A stretch of DNA of 64,000 nucleotides, taken from contig NC_081415.1 in assembly GCF_030272615.1 (NCBI RefSeq), positions 187,377,233 through 187,441,232 of the forward strand, given 5' to 3'. Made by a program: the position numbers and the translations under genes. Shown here piece after piece: positions 1 through 11,534 of the stretch; positions within the stretch are counted from its first letter, which is position 1, and each line of letters opens with the position of its first letter. Source of the stretch: Cryptomeria japonica (lineage: Eukaryota; Streptophyta; Pinopsida; Cupressales; Cupressaceae). Below the pieces are notes generated by a model that had not been told where the DNA came from, did not search any database, and was given only the letters and a program-made list of their open reading frames with translations.

Positions 1-3000
1 TTTCTAGGAGGTTCGTGATGTACGAAATCAGGGTAAAAGTCTGCAGAGAAAGTATATAGAGAAAATATGTCAGCAACTTTGTAGGTATATGAAATCGGAC
101 TCATCTATTCTGGTTCCAAAACGGCATTGTCGTACAAACTGCATCCGGAGTCCATTGACATACATCCCTCCTATATCCACTTGCTAGGATGGCGTGGAGG
201 TAACGGACCCACACGACCTATGGCGTGGAGACATCTGGTTCATTTGAGATCGGGAAGTGTTGACCGCATTGTTTCTGTGTGTCCCAACCTTTTTTTTTTT
301 TTATTTCGGCTGCGCTTTATTGTTTTTAATTAAAAAACTTAACTAAACCTATTTAATAAATTTATAATTTAAATTTAAAGTAAATTAAAATAATATAATA
401 TTATATTTAATTAAAATGAATAAAAACATGAACTAAAAAAATTATATATATATTTGATTGTGCTAAATTATTTTTGGCCATCTATTATCAATATAATGGT
501 AAATTATGTATTTGATTAGTTAATTATAAGTTTTTTGGTCAAAATTTTATATTATTTCTCTATCCTTTTTTTTTTATATGTAGGTAATCAATGTGGTAAA
601 AAATGTCAAGCTGTAATATTTTTTCTTTTTGATAGTTAATGTAGTCAAGATGAGAAATATTTTATATTAAATTGACTTCTATAAATTAATTCATAGGCTT
701 ATGATAGCCAAAGTTATGGCAAAACAAGAATTTCATATAGGTCTTTCAGTAATATCTATGAACAAAACTAATTTTAGATGTAGTCCTAAAAATTGATCCA
801 AGAAATAGTCATATGTATATTTAATTATGTTCACGGATTATTGGAAAACAAAATTATAAACCCTAACAAACTCAACATTGTATATAATTTCCTTTCCATT
901 GAAATCACTAAATGCAAATATGCAATTATATCTAATGAATAAGCAATTCATATGTTTTCTTTAAAACTCTAAATATCATATATGAACTCATCAATTTTGT
1001 AGCATAAATACAATAATACACCAAAGTGTACATATAAGTGAATCACAATAACTTCATTCATCCCATAGGAGGAAACCCTCATAAAGCAAGAAGGTGATAA
1101 TTCAAGAGATATTGAGTGAATAAGACAAATAAGAAGGTATAGAAGCATACCAAAATTTACTTAAAACCTTTTGAACAAGCTAGACAAGGAAATTTTCAAT
1201 TCTCAATTTCTTAAAGAGAAGAAGAAAAAATGAACAGATCAACATAAATTGTGGTCAAGAATATGTAACAAAATATCGAATCACTACAAGCAAGGGTTGG
1301 ACCAAAAGAACACTTATGAGGATGTTCTTATTATTCTACTAGGCACTTAATTAGTTTTTTAGTATTTTGTATCACACTTCCTTGTGATTAGCATGTGCTA
1401 CTTAAACATTGTGTGAGATAATTGGATTGAATTTATTGTGATTTTAGTCATCTTCTACTCCATCAATTGATAGCTAATGTTGCAAGTGTGACTCTATATT
1501 TTGGGTCATAAGAATATTTTTCCAATAAATTAAATGTTCACTATACAATTCACAAAAAGTATATTTAGACAACTAAAATTGACACATCATCATTCCAGCT
1601 CATCTATTGTCATTTTACTTCTAATTAATCATTTGTATTTTGATTAATTATTTTATTTTCTTTCTAAAATTAATTAAATCATAAAATTTATTATTATTGA
1701 TTCTTATTTCTAGCGTTTACTCCACATCATTTTTCTATAAGCTCCCTTAGGTAAATAAATCTCTATCTCACCCCCATCTAAAAATTCAATAAACACTAGA
1801 ATATTTAATTAACTAAACACCTAAGAAAAATTAATTAATATCCCTAATCATTCATGCATGCCTAATAATAAATATTCAAATATTTATGTTCTCAATTTCT
1901 CAAGTAGGTGCATATGTCATATCACTTGTACACTTGCAATACTTAAGGCATAGGAGTTATTCTCACATCCCTAAAAAAAAATACTTTTTAGATCCTTACC
2001 ATCCACTCTATCCAAGACACATGCCACTCACCCTTGATTCCCCTTGAATCATGGAGAGACATTGAGTTCCTCAATTACAAGCATGAAACTTGTTCTCTTC
2101 TTATGCTCCCAATCCTCTCAAGCCGTGAGAACCTTTGGTCTCTCCAACTAATCTAGGCCCTTTATTTTCTCACACAAAAATCTATAAATTTGTTGCAAAC
2201 CAATCCATTTGAACGAAATTCTTAGATGTTACACATTGTTGTATTGTCATTATGAGAATTTAATATTATAGTCTACCCAATTTATATCCTTGGATATGAA
2301 TATCATAGCTCGGTGCATTGATGAGGCATGGTGGACAAAAATATTTTGTATCCTTTCATTATATTAATTTTCTTTTGTTGTGACTAAATTGTGTGTCCAT
2401 GTGAGCTATATTGGTTAACTTCATGCTTTAATTGTCTATGTAGAGTCACATTTTTGTGTATATAGCATATATAATCTTAATCCTAAATATGCACAAATGG
2501 TTTAACATCAAAACTGATGGAATCTATCACACACACACACACAAAATCATTTCTTATCTTTGATCATAATTGGACACACTAATATGTGCCCCAATATTCA
2601 ATATCTTGGTGATAAATCTCCCCTCTAGTTGACATCACATGTTGTTGGTAAGTGAATTCATTGTCTCATTTACACTCATCATGGATGTAAAAACTACAAT
2701 CATGAGCTTGATTTCTTTTATTACATGGTGTTTTTATTTAAGGCTTCAATATTATTTCTTTTGAATGAGTCTTTCAATGACATAATCTACACTTGCTCTA
2801 GCCTACAAAATTTTATAGTTTTCCATAGACATAGCTAATAGAGATAACATGTAACCAATAAATAGAATCTAAACTTGTTATTTGACTTCCTAAATGGATG
2901 ATATGATGATGTTCCTATGGTTTGTTTAAAGATCCTTCAATTTTGTCTCATCTATGCATTTTCAAGGCAAGAAGTGTCATGTTAGTAGAGGTTGTAAGTT

Positions 3001-3430
3001 GTGTTCAGTGTTTTGACAAGTTGAAGTTGTGAATACAATCATTTTCCTTCAAGCAATTATTGAATTTAAAACTTCCCTATGAATCAATTATATACTACAT
3101 GTTTCTAATTTGAGTTGCGAATGGAATTTGATCTCCATTGAAGTTCATTGTGATTTTAGGATAGCAAGTAGAATCTCAAAATTTTAGTGCATCACCTCCT
3201 AGGGCTAGTAGTTTTCAATTCAAAAGCAATCTTTCTATCGTTTTCTCTTGTCAAGTGCAATAATTTTAGGAGGTTTTCCAAGGGAAGTATCCATAATATG
3301 GAGGTTGATCCTTGTTCTAGGTCACTCATACCTTGAGAAACTCCCCATGTTGTGCAAGATTACTAAGTTTTATATCTTAGAATTTGGGCACAATCCTTAG
3401 TAACAACAACTTTTGGCACACTAAGTGGGA
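1..3430. other. AT-rich intergenic DNA, no gene seen
   Basis: No open frame here resembles a protein I recognise. The first 290 bases are less AT-rich than the rest and include a repeated GGCGTGGAG word near 192 and 223. A short (CA)n run lies at about 2528-2543. The remainder is simple AT-rich sequence with many A and T runs, typical of old decayed plant intergenic DNA. Confidence 0.5.
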
Positions 3431-4740
3431 TAGTTTGGATTGTTTCAGTCCAAGGATTTTCCATACATTGTTGATATTGGTATTTATATCAATGATATCT
3501 TCCTTTTGAGGCAATATCTTCACATGCCTAGTGACTTTGAGTTCAAATCTATTGGTTCAATATTCCAAGTGTTGGTATGTTTCAAAGAAAATCTATTTTA
3601 TTTTGATTTTCTAGCTCTTTGAGTGATTAAATATGTGTATACTTCATAAGAGTTTGTCTTATCAAACCCTATTTCATGACAGTGATATTCCTACACCTTA
3701 TTATCTATATTAGACCCAAAACATTGCTAGTTTTATCCCAAACAAACTTTCTACAACAAGCTATTAGCATATTCAATATGCTTACCACCCACCCATCCCT
3801 GCTCAAACCCCTTGGGAACTTGAATATAAGTGTACTTATCAAGGGAATTTGATTTGGAATGGAATGAGTGGGCTTATCAAGCCTATCATCATGAGAAAGA
3901 TTTAGAGGATCAAACGAAGCAGTATGAAGAATATCTTGTAGTGAGATAAAAACCAAGGAGAAGTAGATGAAGGTTTTTCTTGCTCAATTTTAGAGGTTGG
4001 AGACTTAATCGGCTCTTTCAATTCCTATCCTCAAACAAGCTCCCTCAACTACAATAGATCATCTTATGAAAGAAGAGGTTTGTAAGTACAAATTTAAATG
4101 TTTTAGGCAAGGTAAGCATATTCAACCTTCAAGTGAGTCTTCTAAAGTTGAAATCCCAAGTTTTAGAAGCTTTCAATGCATGCAAGATGTTATATGTATG
4201 TAGAAAACTAGGTCATCATTCCCTAAGAGAAACCCTTTAAAGAGATGTCTCCACCTCAAGGAATCCCCAAATCTTATCAAAGTCCTTTTGTAAATCAACT
4301 TTCATGCCCTAGCATCATCTGCCTTTGTCCAAGAGGTCCTATTATATATCAAAAGAGCTATTTTGTTGAACAAAAGAGAGACTTTTTTGAGGTAGAAACA
4401 AACTTATCTTTTGTCAATACACCTGCAAATGATGTAGAAATAGAAAAATAAAATTTATTGCAATAAAATGATATGTATAATGATATAGAACAATAGGTTA
4501 AAGAGCAAGGAAAAAGTGTTGATAACAAGTTTTTCATTGTTTTGTTTAATGAGTTACCTAGTTATATGGAGCAAGATGATGAAATAATGCTTGTTTTGTT
4601 TAATGAGCTACCTTTGTATGTTATTGATGAAGAAGAAGATACATCTATAATAACTCAATAATGATTTTGAAACATCATCAGAATACAAATTATGTTGACC
4701 TCGAGGTGTTGATTCATCAATATTATGTTTTCTCTATCTT
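3431..4740. other. Low-similarity region, possible old retroelement remnant
   Basis: Short open stretches on the plus strand around 3,850-3,960 and 4,060-4,450 are rich in charged and aromatic residues in a way that recalls decayed gag sequence. No diagnostic motif (zinc knuckle, protease, RT or integrase) is visible, so I do not assign a gene. A near-repeated phrase about TTTGTTTAATGAG(T/C)TACCT occurs at roughly 4,540 and 4,594. Confidence 0.25.
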
Positions 4741-4840
4741 TGTCTCCCCCCCCTCTCTCTCTCCATCTCTCTTTCTCTCATTTATCTCTTGTCTCTCCAT
4801 CTCAATCTCTATCTCCCTATCTCACTCTCCTCCTCTATTA
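4741..4840. repeat. Pyrimidine-rich (CT/TC)n microsatellite
   Basis: About 100 bases are almost all C and T, mainly CTCT and ATCTCTC words. An open frame crosses it but only reflects the repeat (a Ser/Leu/Pro-rich translation). Confidence 0.8.
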
Positions 4841-5339
4841 GGTGAATTTGGAGCTGCTCGTATCCTTCCTAAGTTCCCCTACTTTGAATCCTGAGCACCT
4901 ACCATCTATAGACGCTAATCAAAATGTGACCCCGGCTAGAATGGTAGGGGATGAGCTCGAATTCACTCACCAATTCATCTACCATGCCATTAATGTATGT
5001 CTGCTAGAGTAAATCGAATCAGCTCATTCAAGTCCCTACTATTCTCAGGGAATCAGCTCTTTACAAGGCCTATAGAATGGTAGTAATTAATCAGCTTGCT
5101 AGCCCTTTAGAATAGTAGTGGGGGGGCAGTCAATTAATTAACCTGCTAGAATCAAATTGTAGGGACTCAACTTGCACTCATGTCATTGCTAGCCCCCCAA
5201 TCAACACTCGTGCTGTTGTGAGACTAGATTCGAGTAATGGCATTAGCCCGATAGAATAACGAGGGACTATAGTTGGGTGGGAATTGTAGTGGAACCTTAT
5301 GAAAGCAGACTGATTAATGGCACTGATTCCCACCCACCT

Positions 5340-5735
5340 GATATAGGTAAGGAATAGAGAGAGTGAGAGAGTGAGAGACGAGGAAAGATAGAGTGGGGGG
5401 ATATAAAGAGAGATAGAGAGAAGGGAGATAAACATAGAGGAGGGAGAGGGAATTATAGCCCAATATATAGAGAGGGAGATGGAGGTAGAGAAAGATATGG
5501 ATGGAAAGAGATAAAAATGGAGGGGAGTGAGAGGGAGATATAATAGATAGAGGGGGGAAAGAGTGATATAGATAGAGGGGGATATAGAGAGGAATTTTGA
5601 GTAGGAGAGATGGAGTGAATAACATAGAGATAGTGAGATAGAGGTAGAGAGATATGGATAGAAAGAGATAGAGAGATAGAGGGAGGGAGGGAGAGAGACT
5701 TAAGAGAGAAAGAATGGGAGAGAGAGGGAGGCATA
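5340..5735. repeat. Long purine-rich GA tract
   Basis: Nearly 400 bases are dominated by G and A on the plus strand, with words such as GAGAGA, GGGGGATATA and GATAGAGA. Minus-strand open frames across it are Ser/Leu/Pro-rich translations of the repeat and are not genes. Confidence 0.8.
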
Positions 5736-5889
5736 TTCAAGGGAAGTGTTGAGTATGATGGCATTCTGGCAATCCTCATCTTCACAATTAGTCTCATTGC
5801 AAGAGTAATTTTTGGAAGGTTGGCACAGAGTAGGGTTGTGATCATGTGCAAAGAGGTAAATGGTGTCGGAGAAACTCTTCAGTATGATT

Positions 5890-6650
5890 ATTAAAAGTTG
5901 CATCCATAAAGAGGGATTTCTTTTGTAAAAACTACAAAATTTCGCTTATCTGTATAAGTAATCCCGATGAGATCGCCTAAGGAGGAATGAGTATGTTGAT
6001 CAGAGTAACTCATGCTGAGGGTGTTTCCTAAAGCATGAGTGGTGGTAAAAGGTGCGACTAAGTGGAAATCCATCGGGACAAGTTACGGTGATGATATGAT
6101 AGGAGGTCGGAGTCATCAGGATACCATACACTATCGGCATCGAGGAAAAAATATCATCCTGATACTCGATGGGGTTATCAGTGGAGCTCTTATTGATAAC
6201 TGATGGAGTGATGTCTTCATAACGGTGACATCGGGTTATTGGGAGGTCCCAATTTATGTTACCCCGATACCTGATGCACTAAATGGAGAAGGCGACTCTA
6301 TCGGGGAGACTCTCTTTGATAAAGTGATACCAAGAAATAAGGGGAGTTAGACTCATTGGGATAACATACATTGTCAGGGAGATGCATTTTGGGCAGAATG
6401 TCACAAAGGGCGGATCTATCAGGGAGACTATAAATATCAGAAGCAAGGAAAATATGCTATGCCGACGCCCGATGAAGCAATCGGTGAAAGTTACATCAAT
6501 CAAAAAGAAAGTTAAATGTCATGGGACCATTGGATGAAGTATTAAGTGACTTCATTCTGAAGGCTGATGGAGCGACTGGAGGAATAAACCGAAGAAGGTT
6601 TCATCGGAGAGAGACAAGATTCATGGAACATTGTTTAGGCACATAGTGTG
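5890..6650. repeat. ATCGG-rich block, probable LTR remnant
   Basis: The motif ATCGG (or CCGAT on the other strand) recurs many times, together with phrases such as GGCGACTC followed by (C/T)ATCGG. The same phrase occurs in the 75-bp tandem units inside the solo LTR at 54,073-56,127, which suggests that this is an old copy of a related LTR family. I could not find clean ends or a target duplication. Confidence 0.45.
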
Positions 6651-6665
6651 TTGATGGAAGATTCG

Positions 6666-6768
6666 ACTAACATAGCATGTTAGTCACTTTCACTGATTTG
6701 CGGACTGCGTGGCTACCATTTACTTTTTCCCCGTGAAATAAAAAATTTGACTAACATAGCATGTTAGT
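6666..6768. repeat. Two copies of a 19-nt palindrome
   Basis: ACTAACATAGCATGTTAGT, an 8-bp inverted repeat around a 3-nt centre, is present at 6,666-6,684 and again at 6,750-6,768. The copies are identical and both are preceded by TT(C/T)G or TTTG. The 65 bases between them are unrelated to the palindrome. Their role is unknown. Confidence 0.85.
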
Positions 6769-9225
6769 AGCTTTTGTAATTTGAATCCTTACTATTGAAA
6801 TTTTTTCTTATATCCAATTTCTTGAAAATAAGATGACTTTTAAACATTTTTCAACTATTGAGATGCCCATATTAATATAATGTCTCATTTGAACTTTTAG
6901 CCACTAAAATCTAATTTTACCCAACATTTTTATCCTTAACCAAATTATATAGACAACAAAAAAATCTAAACTATTTCAATTACATGAGTAATAAAAGATT
7001 ATAGAAAATGTTAGAAAGAACAACTATATTTCTTTGTGCTTAAAGATACATAAAATACAACACAAGAGTCATAATTCACTTTTTATTATCAAAAAAAATA
7101 AATATTATCTTCAATATCAAATACTCATCTGTAAGCATCAAATACATAAGATTGTATAACCTGTCACCACTGCAAATGTGCTTTTTTCAAACCATTTATG
7201 CAATCAATATTTATTCTTCCATTAAAAAAAAGAGAAAACAGATAAAATCACAACAAGAATTCACTGTTCAACCCCTGCAAGCACTTTTCACCATTTAAAA
7301 GCCTATCATATACAACATATCAAAAACATTTTTTTGTGTTGTTGGACCTCATAATAACCATGTCACACACAACCCACATAAATAAGAAATCTGACAGTTG
7401 TTTAAATGAAGATGCCACTAGTTATAAAATGAAAAAAGCAAATCTTCCATTTTCTGTACCCATTCTCTGTATTTACCTCTCCATAATATGCACTCCATCC
7501 AACAAACTTACCACACCTTGACCCACAAATCAGGTGTGCATCATCTTTTCTCTCTATGCACTCCATCTTTGTATCTACTCAGTCTCCTCTATTCCATCCT
7601 ACAGACACCAATACCAATATTTTTTTTAAATTTGTAAATCTAAAACATAAACTCTTCTATTCCCTCTGCTTAAATATTTGAATATGCTTCGCTCCCATTT
7701 TTATCCACGTGTGTCCCATATTTTCTTACTCCCATCTAGTTTTCTTTTCATGGCTGCTTCTTTGGCATCGCAAATAGAAAAGCATGATTATACAATGAAC
7801 GGGTTAGAATCTATAAAAAAACAATTGATACTTATAATTAATTTTAAAAAAAACTTACAAGAACTTGAATTTTATGATTCCTAAAACAATGTCCAGATTG
7901 TGGCATAGAAGAAATTTGACCTGCAACAATAGAAGCATAGCGGTATTTGCATCCATTAAAAGACCAAAACCAGTACATTTATAAAATTAAAATTTCCTTT
8001 CTAAATGCAAAGACAACAAAAACAAAATAAAAAAAATCATGTGTCATGCGGTTTTGGAGCCAGTATAGCTACAACCTTCCACTTGTGCTTCTACCATTAT
8101 TATTCTGCTTAATCGCGCGAATCTGCTTCTCATTGTTACTGTCATTGGGTACAATTGCCAAAAACAAAATGGTGTCAGATTAAACCATACAGAAGTAAAA
8201 GCAACCCAAAAAAATTATAATTGATATAAATCACTCAATGTAGATCATGACCCATTTACCCTAATGGAATTACACGTCAATAAATCATCTAGCTGAAAAG
8301 GAATAGATTTCATTCAGGTTGCTAAACCCAATAGTCGAAGAAATGATAATCGAAACAAGAAAATGAAAATGAAATACCCTAAACAGGACATTACTTGATT
8401 TGTTCGTTGAGAGCAGCTTCACAAGGATCTGAAAAGCTCTGTCTATGCAGTTAGACTTAATGTGATAAATGGTATTTTATCTTGTGTCTTTTTGTTCTGG
8501 ATGTCTGAGACAGCGCCCAGGCCATGAAAAATCATGTTTCAATGACATACCTGCTTTCATGGCTTTGCTCCAACAATCCGTGACCTGCACCTCCCATGTC
8601 ACAAATGGGAAAATGAATACATCATGCTCTTTTTTGATATGGTTGGGCGGGAAAGAATTTTTTTTTAAAAATGGCACGCTGAAAACAATTTTAAATCCTA
8701 ACGCTATTGCTCATGATGTCGTGACCGTGAGAGTGACCAACAAATCTTAGGCGCGTGCAAATACTTTTCGCCAACCGCAAAATGGCAACATACCTCCACG
8801 TCATCCCGATGGTGGGTCCCAGAATATGTCTCATGGCATCATGGGAGGGCATGCAATTTTGGAGCAGCATCATGCCATGGCATGCCATTTTGGAGCCAGA
8901 ATAGCTACAGCCTATGAAATCCACGCAAAACCCTCTCATTCTAATAAAAAATAGATTCTTTGAGTCCAAGGAATACTGAATAGATTCTGTTTGCATCACC
9001 TCCCAAATTTATTTTATCATCATTTTTTAAAATATTTTATTTATTTTATTAATATTAAAAATCAATTTAGTTAGTAAAAAAAATTAAGTTGTATTCAAAC
9101 TTAAATTGTTTCGTTCAATATTTTTTGTTTTAAAAGGCATCGTCTTATACATTCTTTTTATTATTAATATATGTATTTTTCTAATAATACACAAATTGCA
9201 ATAAAGCTTTTGTTTAAAGAGAGTG
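6769..9225. other. Intergenic DNA with a short dispersed repeat
   Basis: No gene is recognised. A phrase TTTTGGAGCCAG(T/A)ATAGCTACA(A/G)CC occurs near 8,052 and again near 8,890, each preceded by a CATGC/ATGCGG-like context; a shorter relative lies near 8,857. The copies could be ends or internal repeats of a small non-autonomous element, but I see no terminal inverted repeats or target duplication. Confidence 0.35.
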
Positions 9226-9229
9226 AATA

Positions 9230-10025
9230 TTCTTTGGTAGCAATCCAATTAGGATTCACCACCAAGACATCCATATTTAACTCTTTGTCCTTCCACATGA
9301 TACCGATTCCACTTGCCGATCCAATAGATTGTTGAAAGAACCCATTCCACCATTTGTAGTATGCCAGAATTTTTGACCCCCCTCACTTGACAATTTTGTT
9401 TCTCGAAGAAAGAAAAAGTTTGTGGACATTATCTAGATTTGAAGCCTAACTAGGCATCTCTTGTCAGGGGCCCTGAGACCCCTGACATTCCAAGTGACGA
9501 TCTTTATTGTTTCCCAAGGGAGGGATCTCCTCCCTTGGTACTTGATAGAAACTTTTTAATGCTAGCATAAATCCTTTTTGTGGCTTCTCGTTCCCTTAAT
9601 TCTTTTAGTGATTTCTTGCCTTTCCCTTTCTTTTCATGCCCCAATTTCAAAAATCTTGATGCCTTTGTCATGGATTGCAAGATGCATCTATCCTCAATGG
9701 TGTCTAGTTGATCTTCTGCCATTTCCTCATCCAACTCCTCAACAAGCTCATCAGGATTGTCACATAAAATGGTATTGTCATTCACCATGTCACTGTCTAT
9801 CTATTTCTCCCCCATCAAAACGTTTTCCGTGCAAGCCGAAGTATTTCCTTCATTCTATTTAATTAAGGCATCATACCTATTTTGTTTAGGATATCTCACA
9901 TCCTTGGAACCATCTTCCTTACTTGCATGATTTGGCTAAGTTTTTGAGACATATTTGTCTTTTGTCCCAGGGGGAATTCTCACTTCCCTATCGAATGATT
10001 CCTTTTGCCGCATTGCAGACAAAAA
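9230..10025 (-). pseudogene. LINE (non-LTR retrotransposon) fragment: ORF1 3' end and ORF2 endonuclease start
   Basis: On the minus strand a zinc-knuckle-like stretch (CLQCGKRNHSIGK, final Cys replaced by a stop) lies at about 10,013-9,975. A charged C-terminal ORF1 segment follows at 9,788-9,504. Just downstream is KIVTWNVRGLRAPDKRCLVR, the classic start of the APE-type endonuclease of plant L1-like ORF2, then FFFLRETK, matching the conserved (Q)ETK catalytic Glu region, and SGIGIMWKDKEL. The frame is interrupted by stops and the element ends inside the endonuclease domain near 9,230, so no reverse transcriptase is present here. The fragment is dead. Assignment to LINE is based on motifs, not on alignment. 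Confidence 0.8.
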
Positions 10026-11534
10026 AACCTTTCTTCTTTTTAGTTAAGAAAACAAGATAAATATTTATCATTTTTAGTCTAAATAATACATAAAATTGCT
10101 CTTAGTTGTTTAATCATTGAAGTGAATGATGTTTAAATAGAATAAATCATTATATAGAATACTAAAGAAGATTAAGCTAAGCAGAGAAATACCACTAAAA
10201 AACAAGTCAAATCTAAAGAAGTAAACAAAAAATAAACTCACTTGTTTTGTTTGAACCAACAACATATAGTAGTATTGTGGGTGTCCAAATATTAATTGTC
10301 GATCCTCTATTGTGGTCTTCATAGTGCTATAGGGCTCAAATAACTAAACCGTACAAGCCATATATTCATTTCAAATAGCTTACTCACGTCAAATAAGTTT
10401 TAATAATGAAAGGATTGTAGTTAATTGTTAAGAATAATAGGGGAGATGACCCAGTAGTTGTGCACCCTAACTACATGCTTTTCAATATCCTACATGGAAA
10501 TTTCAAATCACTCCCAATTTTTTATAGTAACTTACTTGGCAAGTCCCCTTCTTATAACTAAGGTTTCAAAGTCACATCATCAAATATGATACCACATTAG
10601 CATGCTTTTTGCCAAGGTGTCCAAAACAACCCAAAAAAAAGTGAGACCAATAGTCGTGAAAAAGAGGACCCAATAATTGTGTAGCTAACATGGCATCACA
10701 TGATTGGATTCTTTTTACAACTAATGGTACATTTTATTCAATTATTGGTAGTCATCATCAACAATAACAACTTTAAAATCACAACTATCGGTGCAATGTT
10801 GTCAAAAAAATTGGACATTAAATTAACAAGTATGAGTATCAAATCAACAAGTATGTGTATTAAATCAACAACTTCTATCACAACAACTAGAATGCATTCA
10901 ACTATTGGGTCCTCTCCCCTAGTATGCTCCTTGATTATACCACCCACCAAAATTTTAATTGGAAAACTATTTAAAATCTAATATAATCTAATCTTTTTCT
11001 TCTTTTTTTTCAAAATCTCAATCTACAAAAGAACCTATGCTACCTTAAGGGTGAGCATACCATTCAAACACCAAAGTAGTTCAAAAAAGTAAGAGACGGG
11101 CAATATTTACCTCTCATTTTGATTTTGCTAAAATCATGATTTCTCCAATTCTATCCAAAAAGACGAAGTGGAATCCCAAACACAATGTAAATGCCTCCTG
11201 ATATTCACAATCCAATACAATCTTCAGGCTCATCTAATCCATAACAATTACAATCCACCAATTTTTGAAAATTTTCAAGAAGAGGGTTTGACAACCCAAT
11301 TTTCCCAAAATGCAAGAATGAAAATAAAACTAAGTTTCTTTTCCTTTATGCCATTTTTCCAATTTTCAATTTATTTATTTATTTTTATTTCTAATTAATT
11401 TTTTTCTCAAAAATGTACTTCATAAAATTTTAAATGCCTAACTCATTTTTTTTGCAATTTAAAAATAAAACTAATTAAATCATTTCAAATACTTTTCTAT
11501 ACCAATGAAATAAATACAATTTAAATATTAATTA
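10026..11534. other. Intergenic DNA, no gene seen
   Basis: AT-rich sequence with short A and T runs. A phrase on the theme of CCCA(G/A)TA(G/A)TTGTG recurs near 10,450 and 10,670. No coding or RNA feature can be supported. Confidence 0.4.

Noticed and set aside
3925-3942. TATCTTGTAGTGAG as a possible CACTA right end
   Set aside because: It does not read TTTCTTGTAGTG, and there is no partner end or coding remnant beside it.
5178-5903. Several overlapping minus-strand frames rich in Ser, Leu, Pro and His
   Set aside because: They are translations of the GA-rich tract and have no other sequence character.
8469-8999. Overlapping frames on both strands as a small gene
   Set aside because: No motif, no clear codon bias, and overlap with a dispersed repeat phrase.
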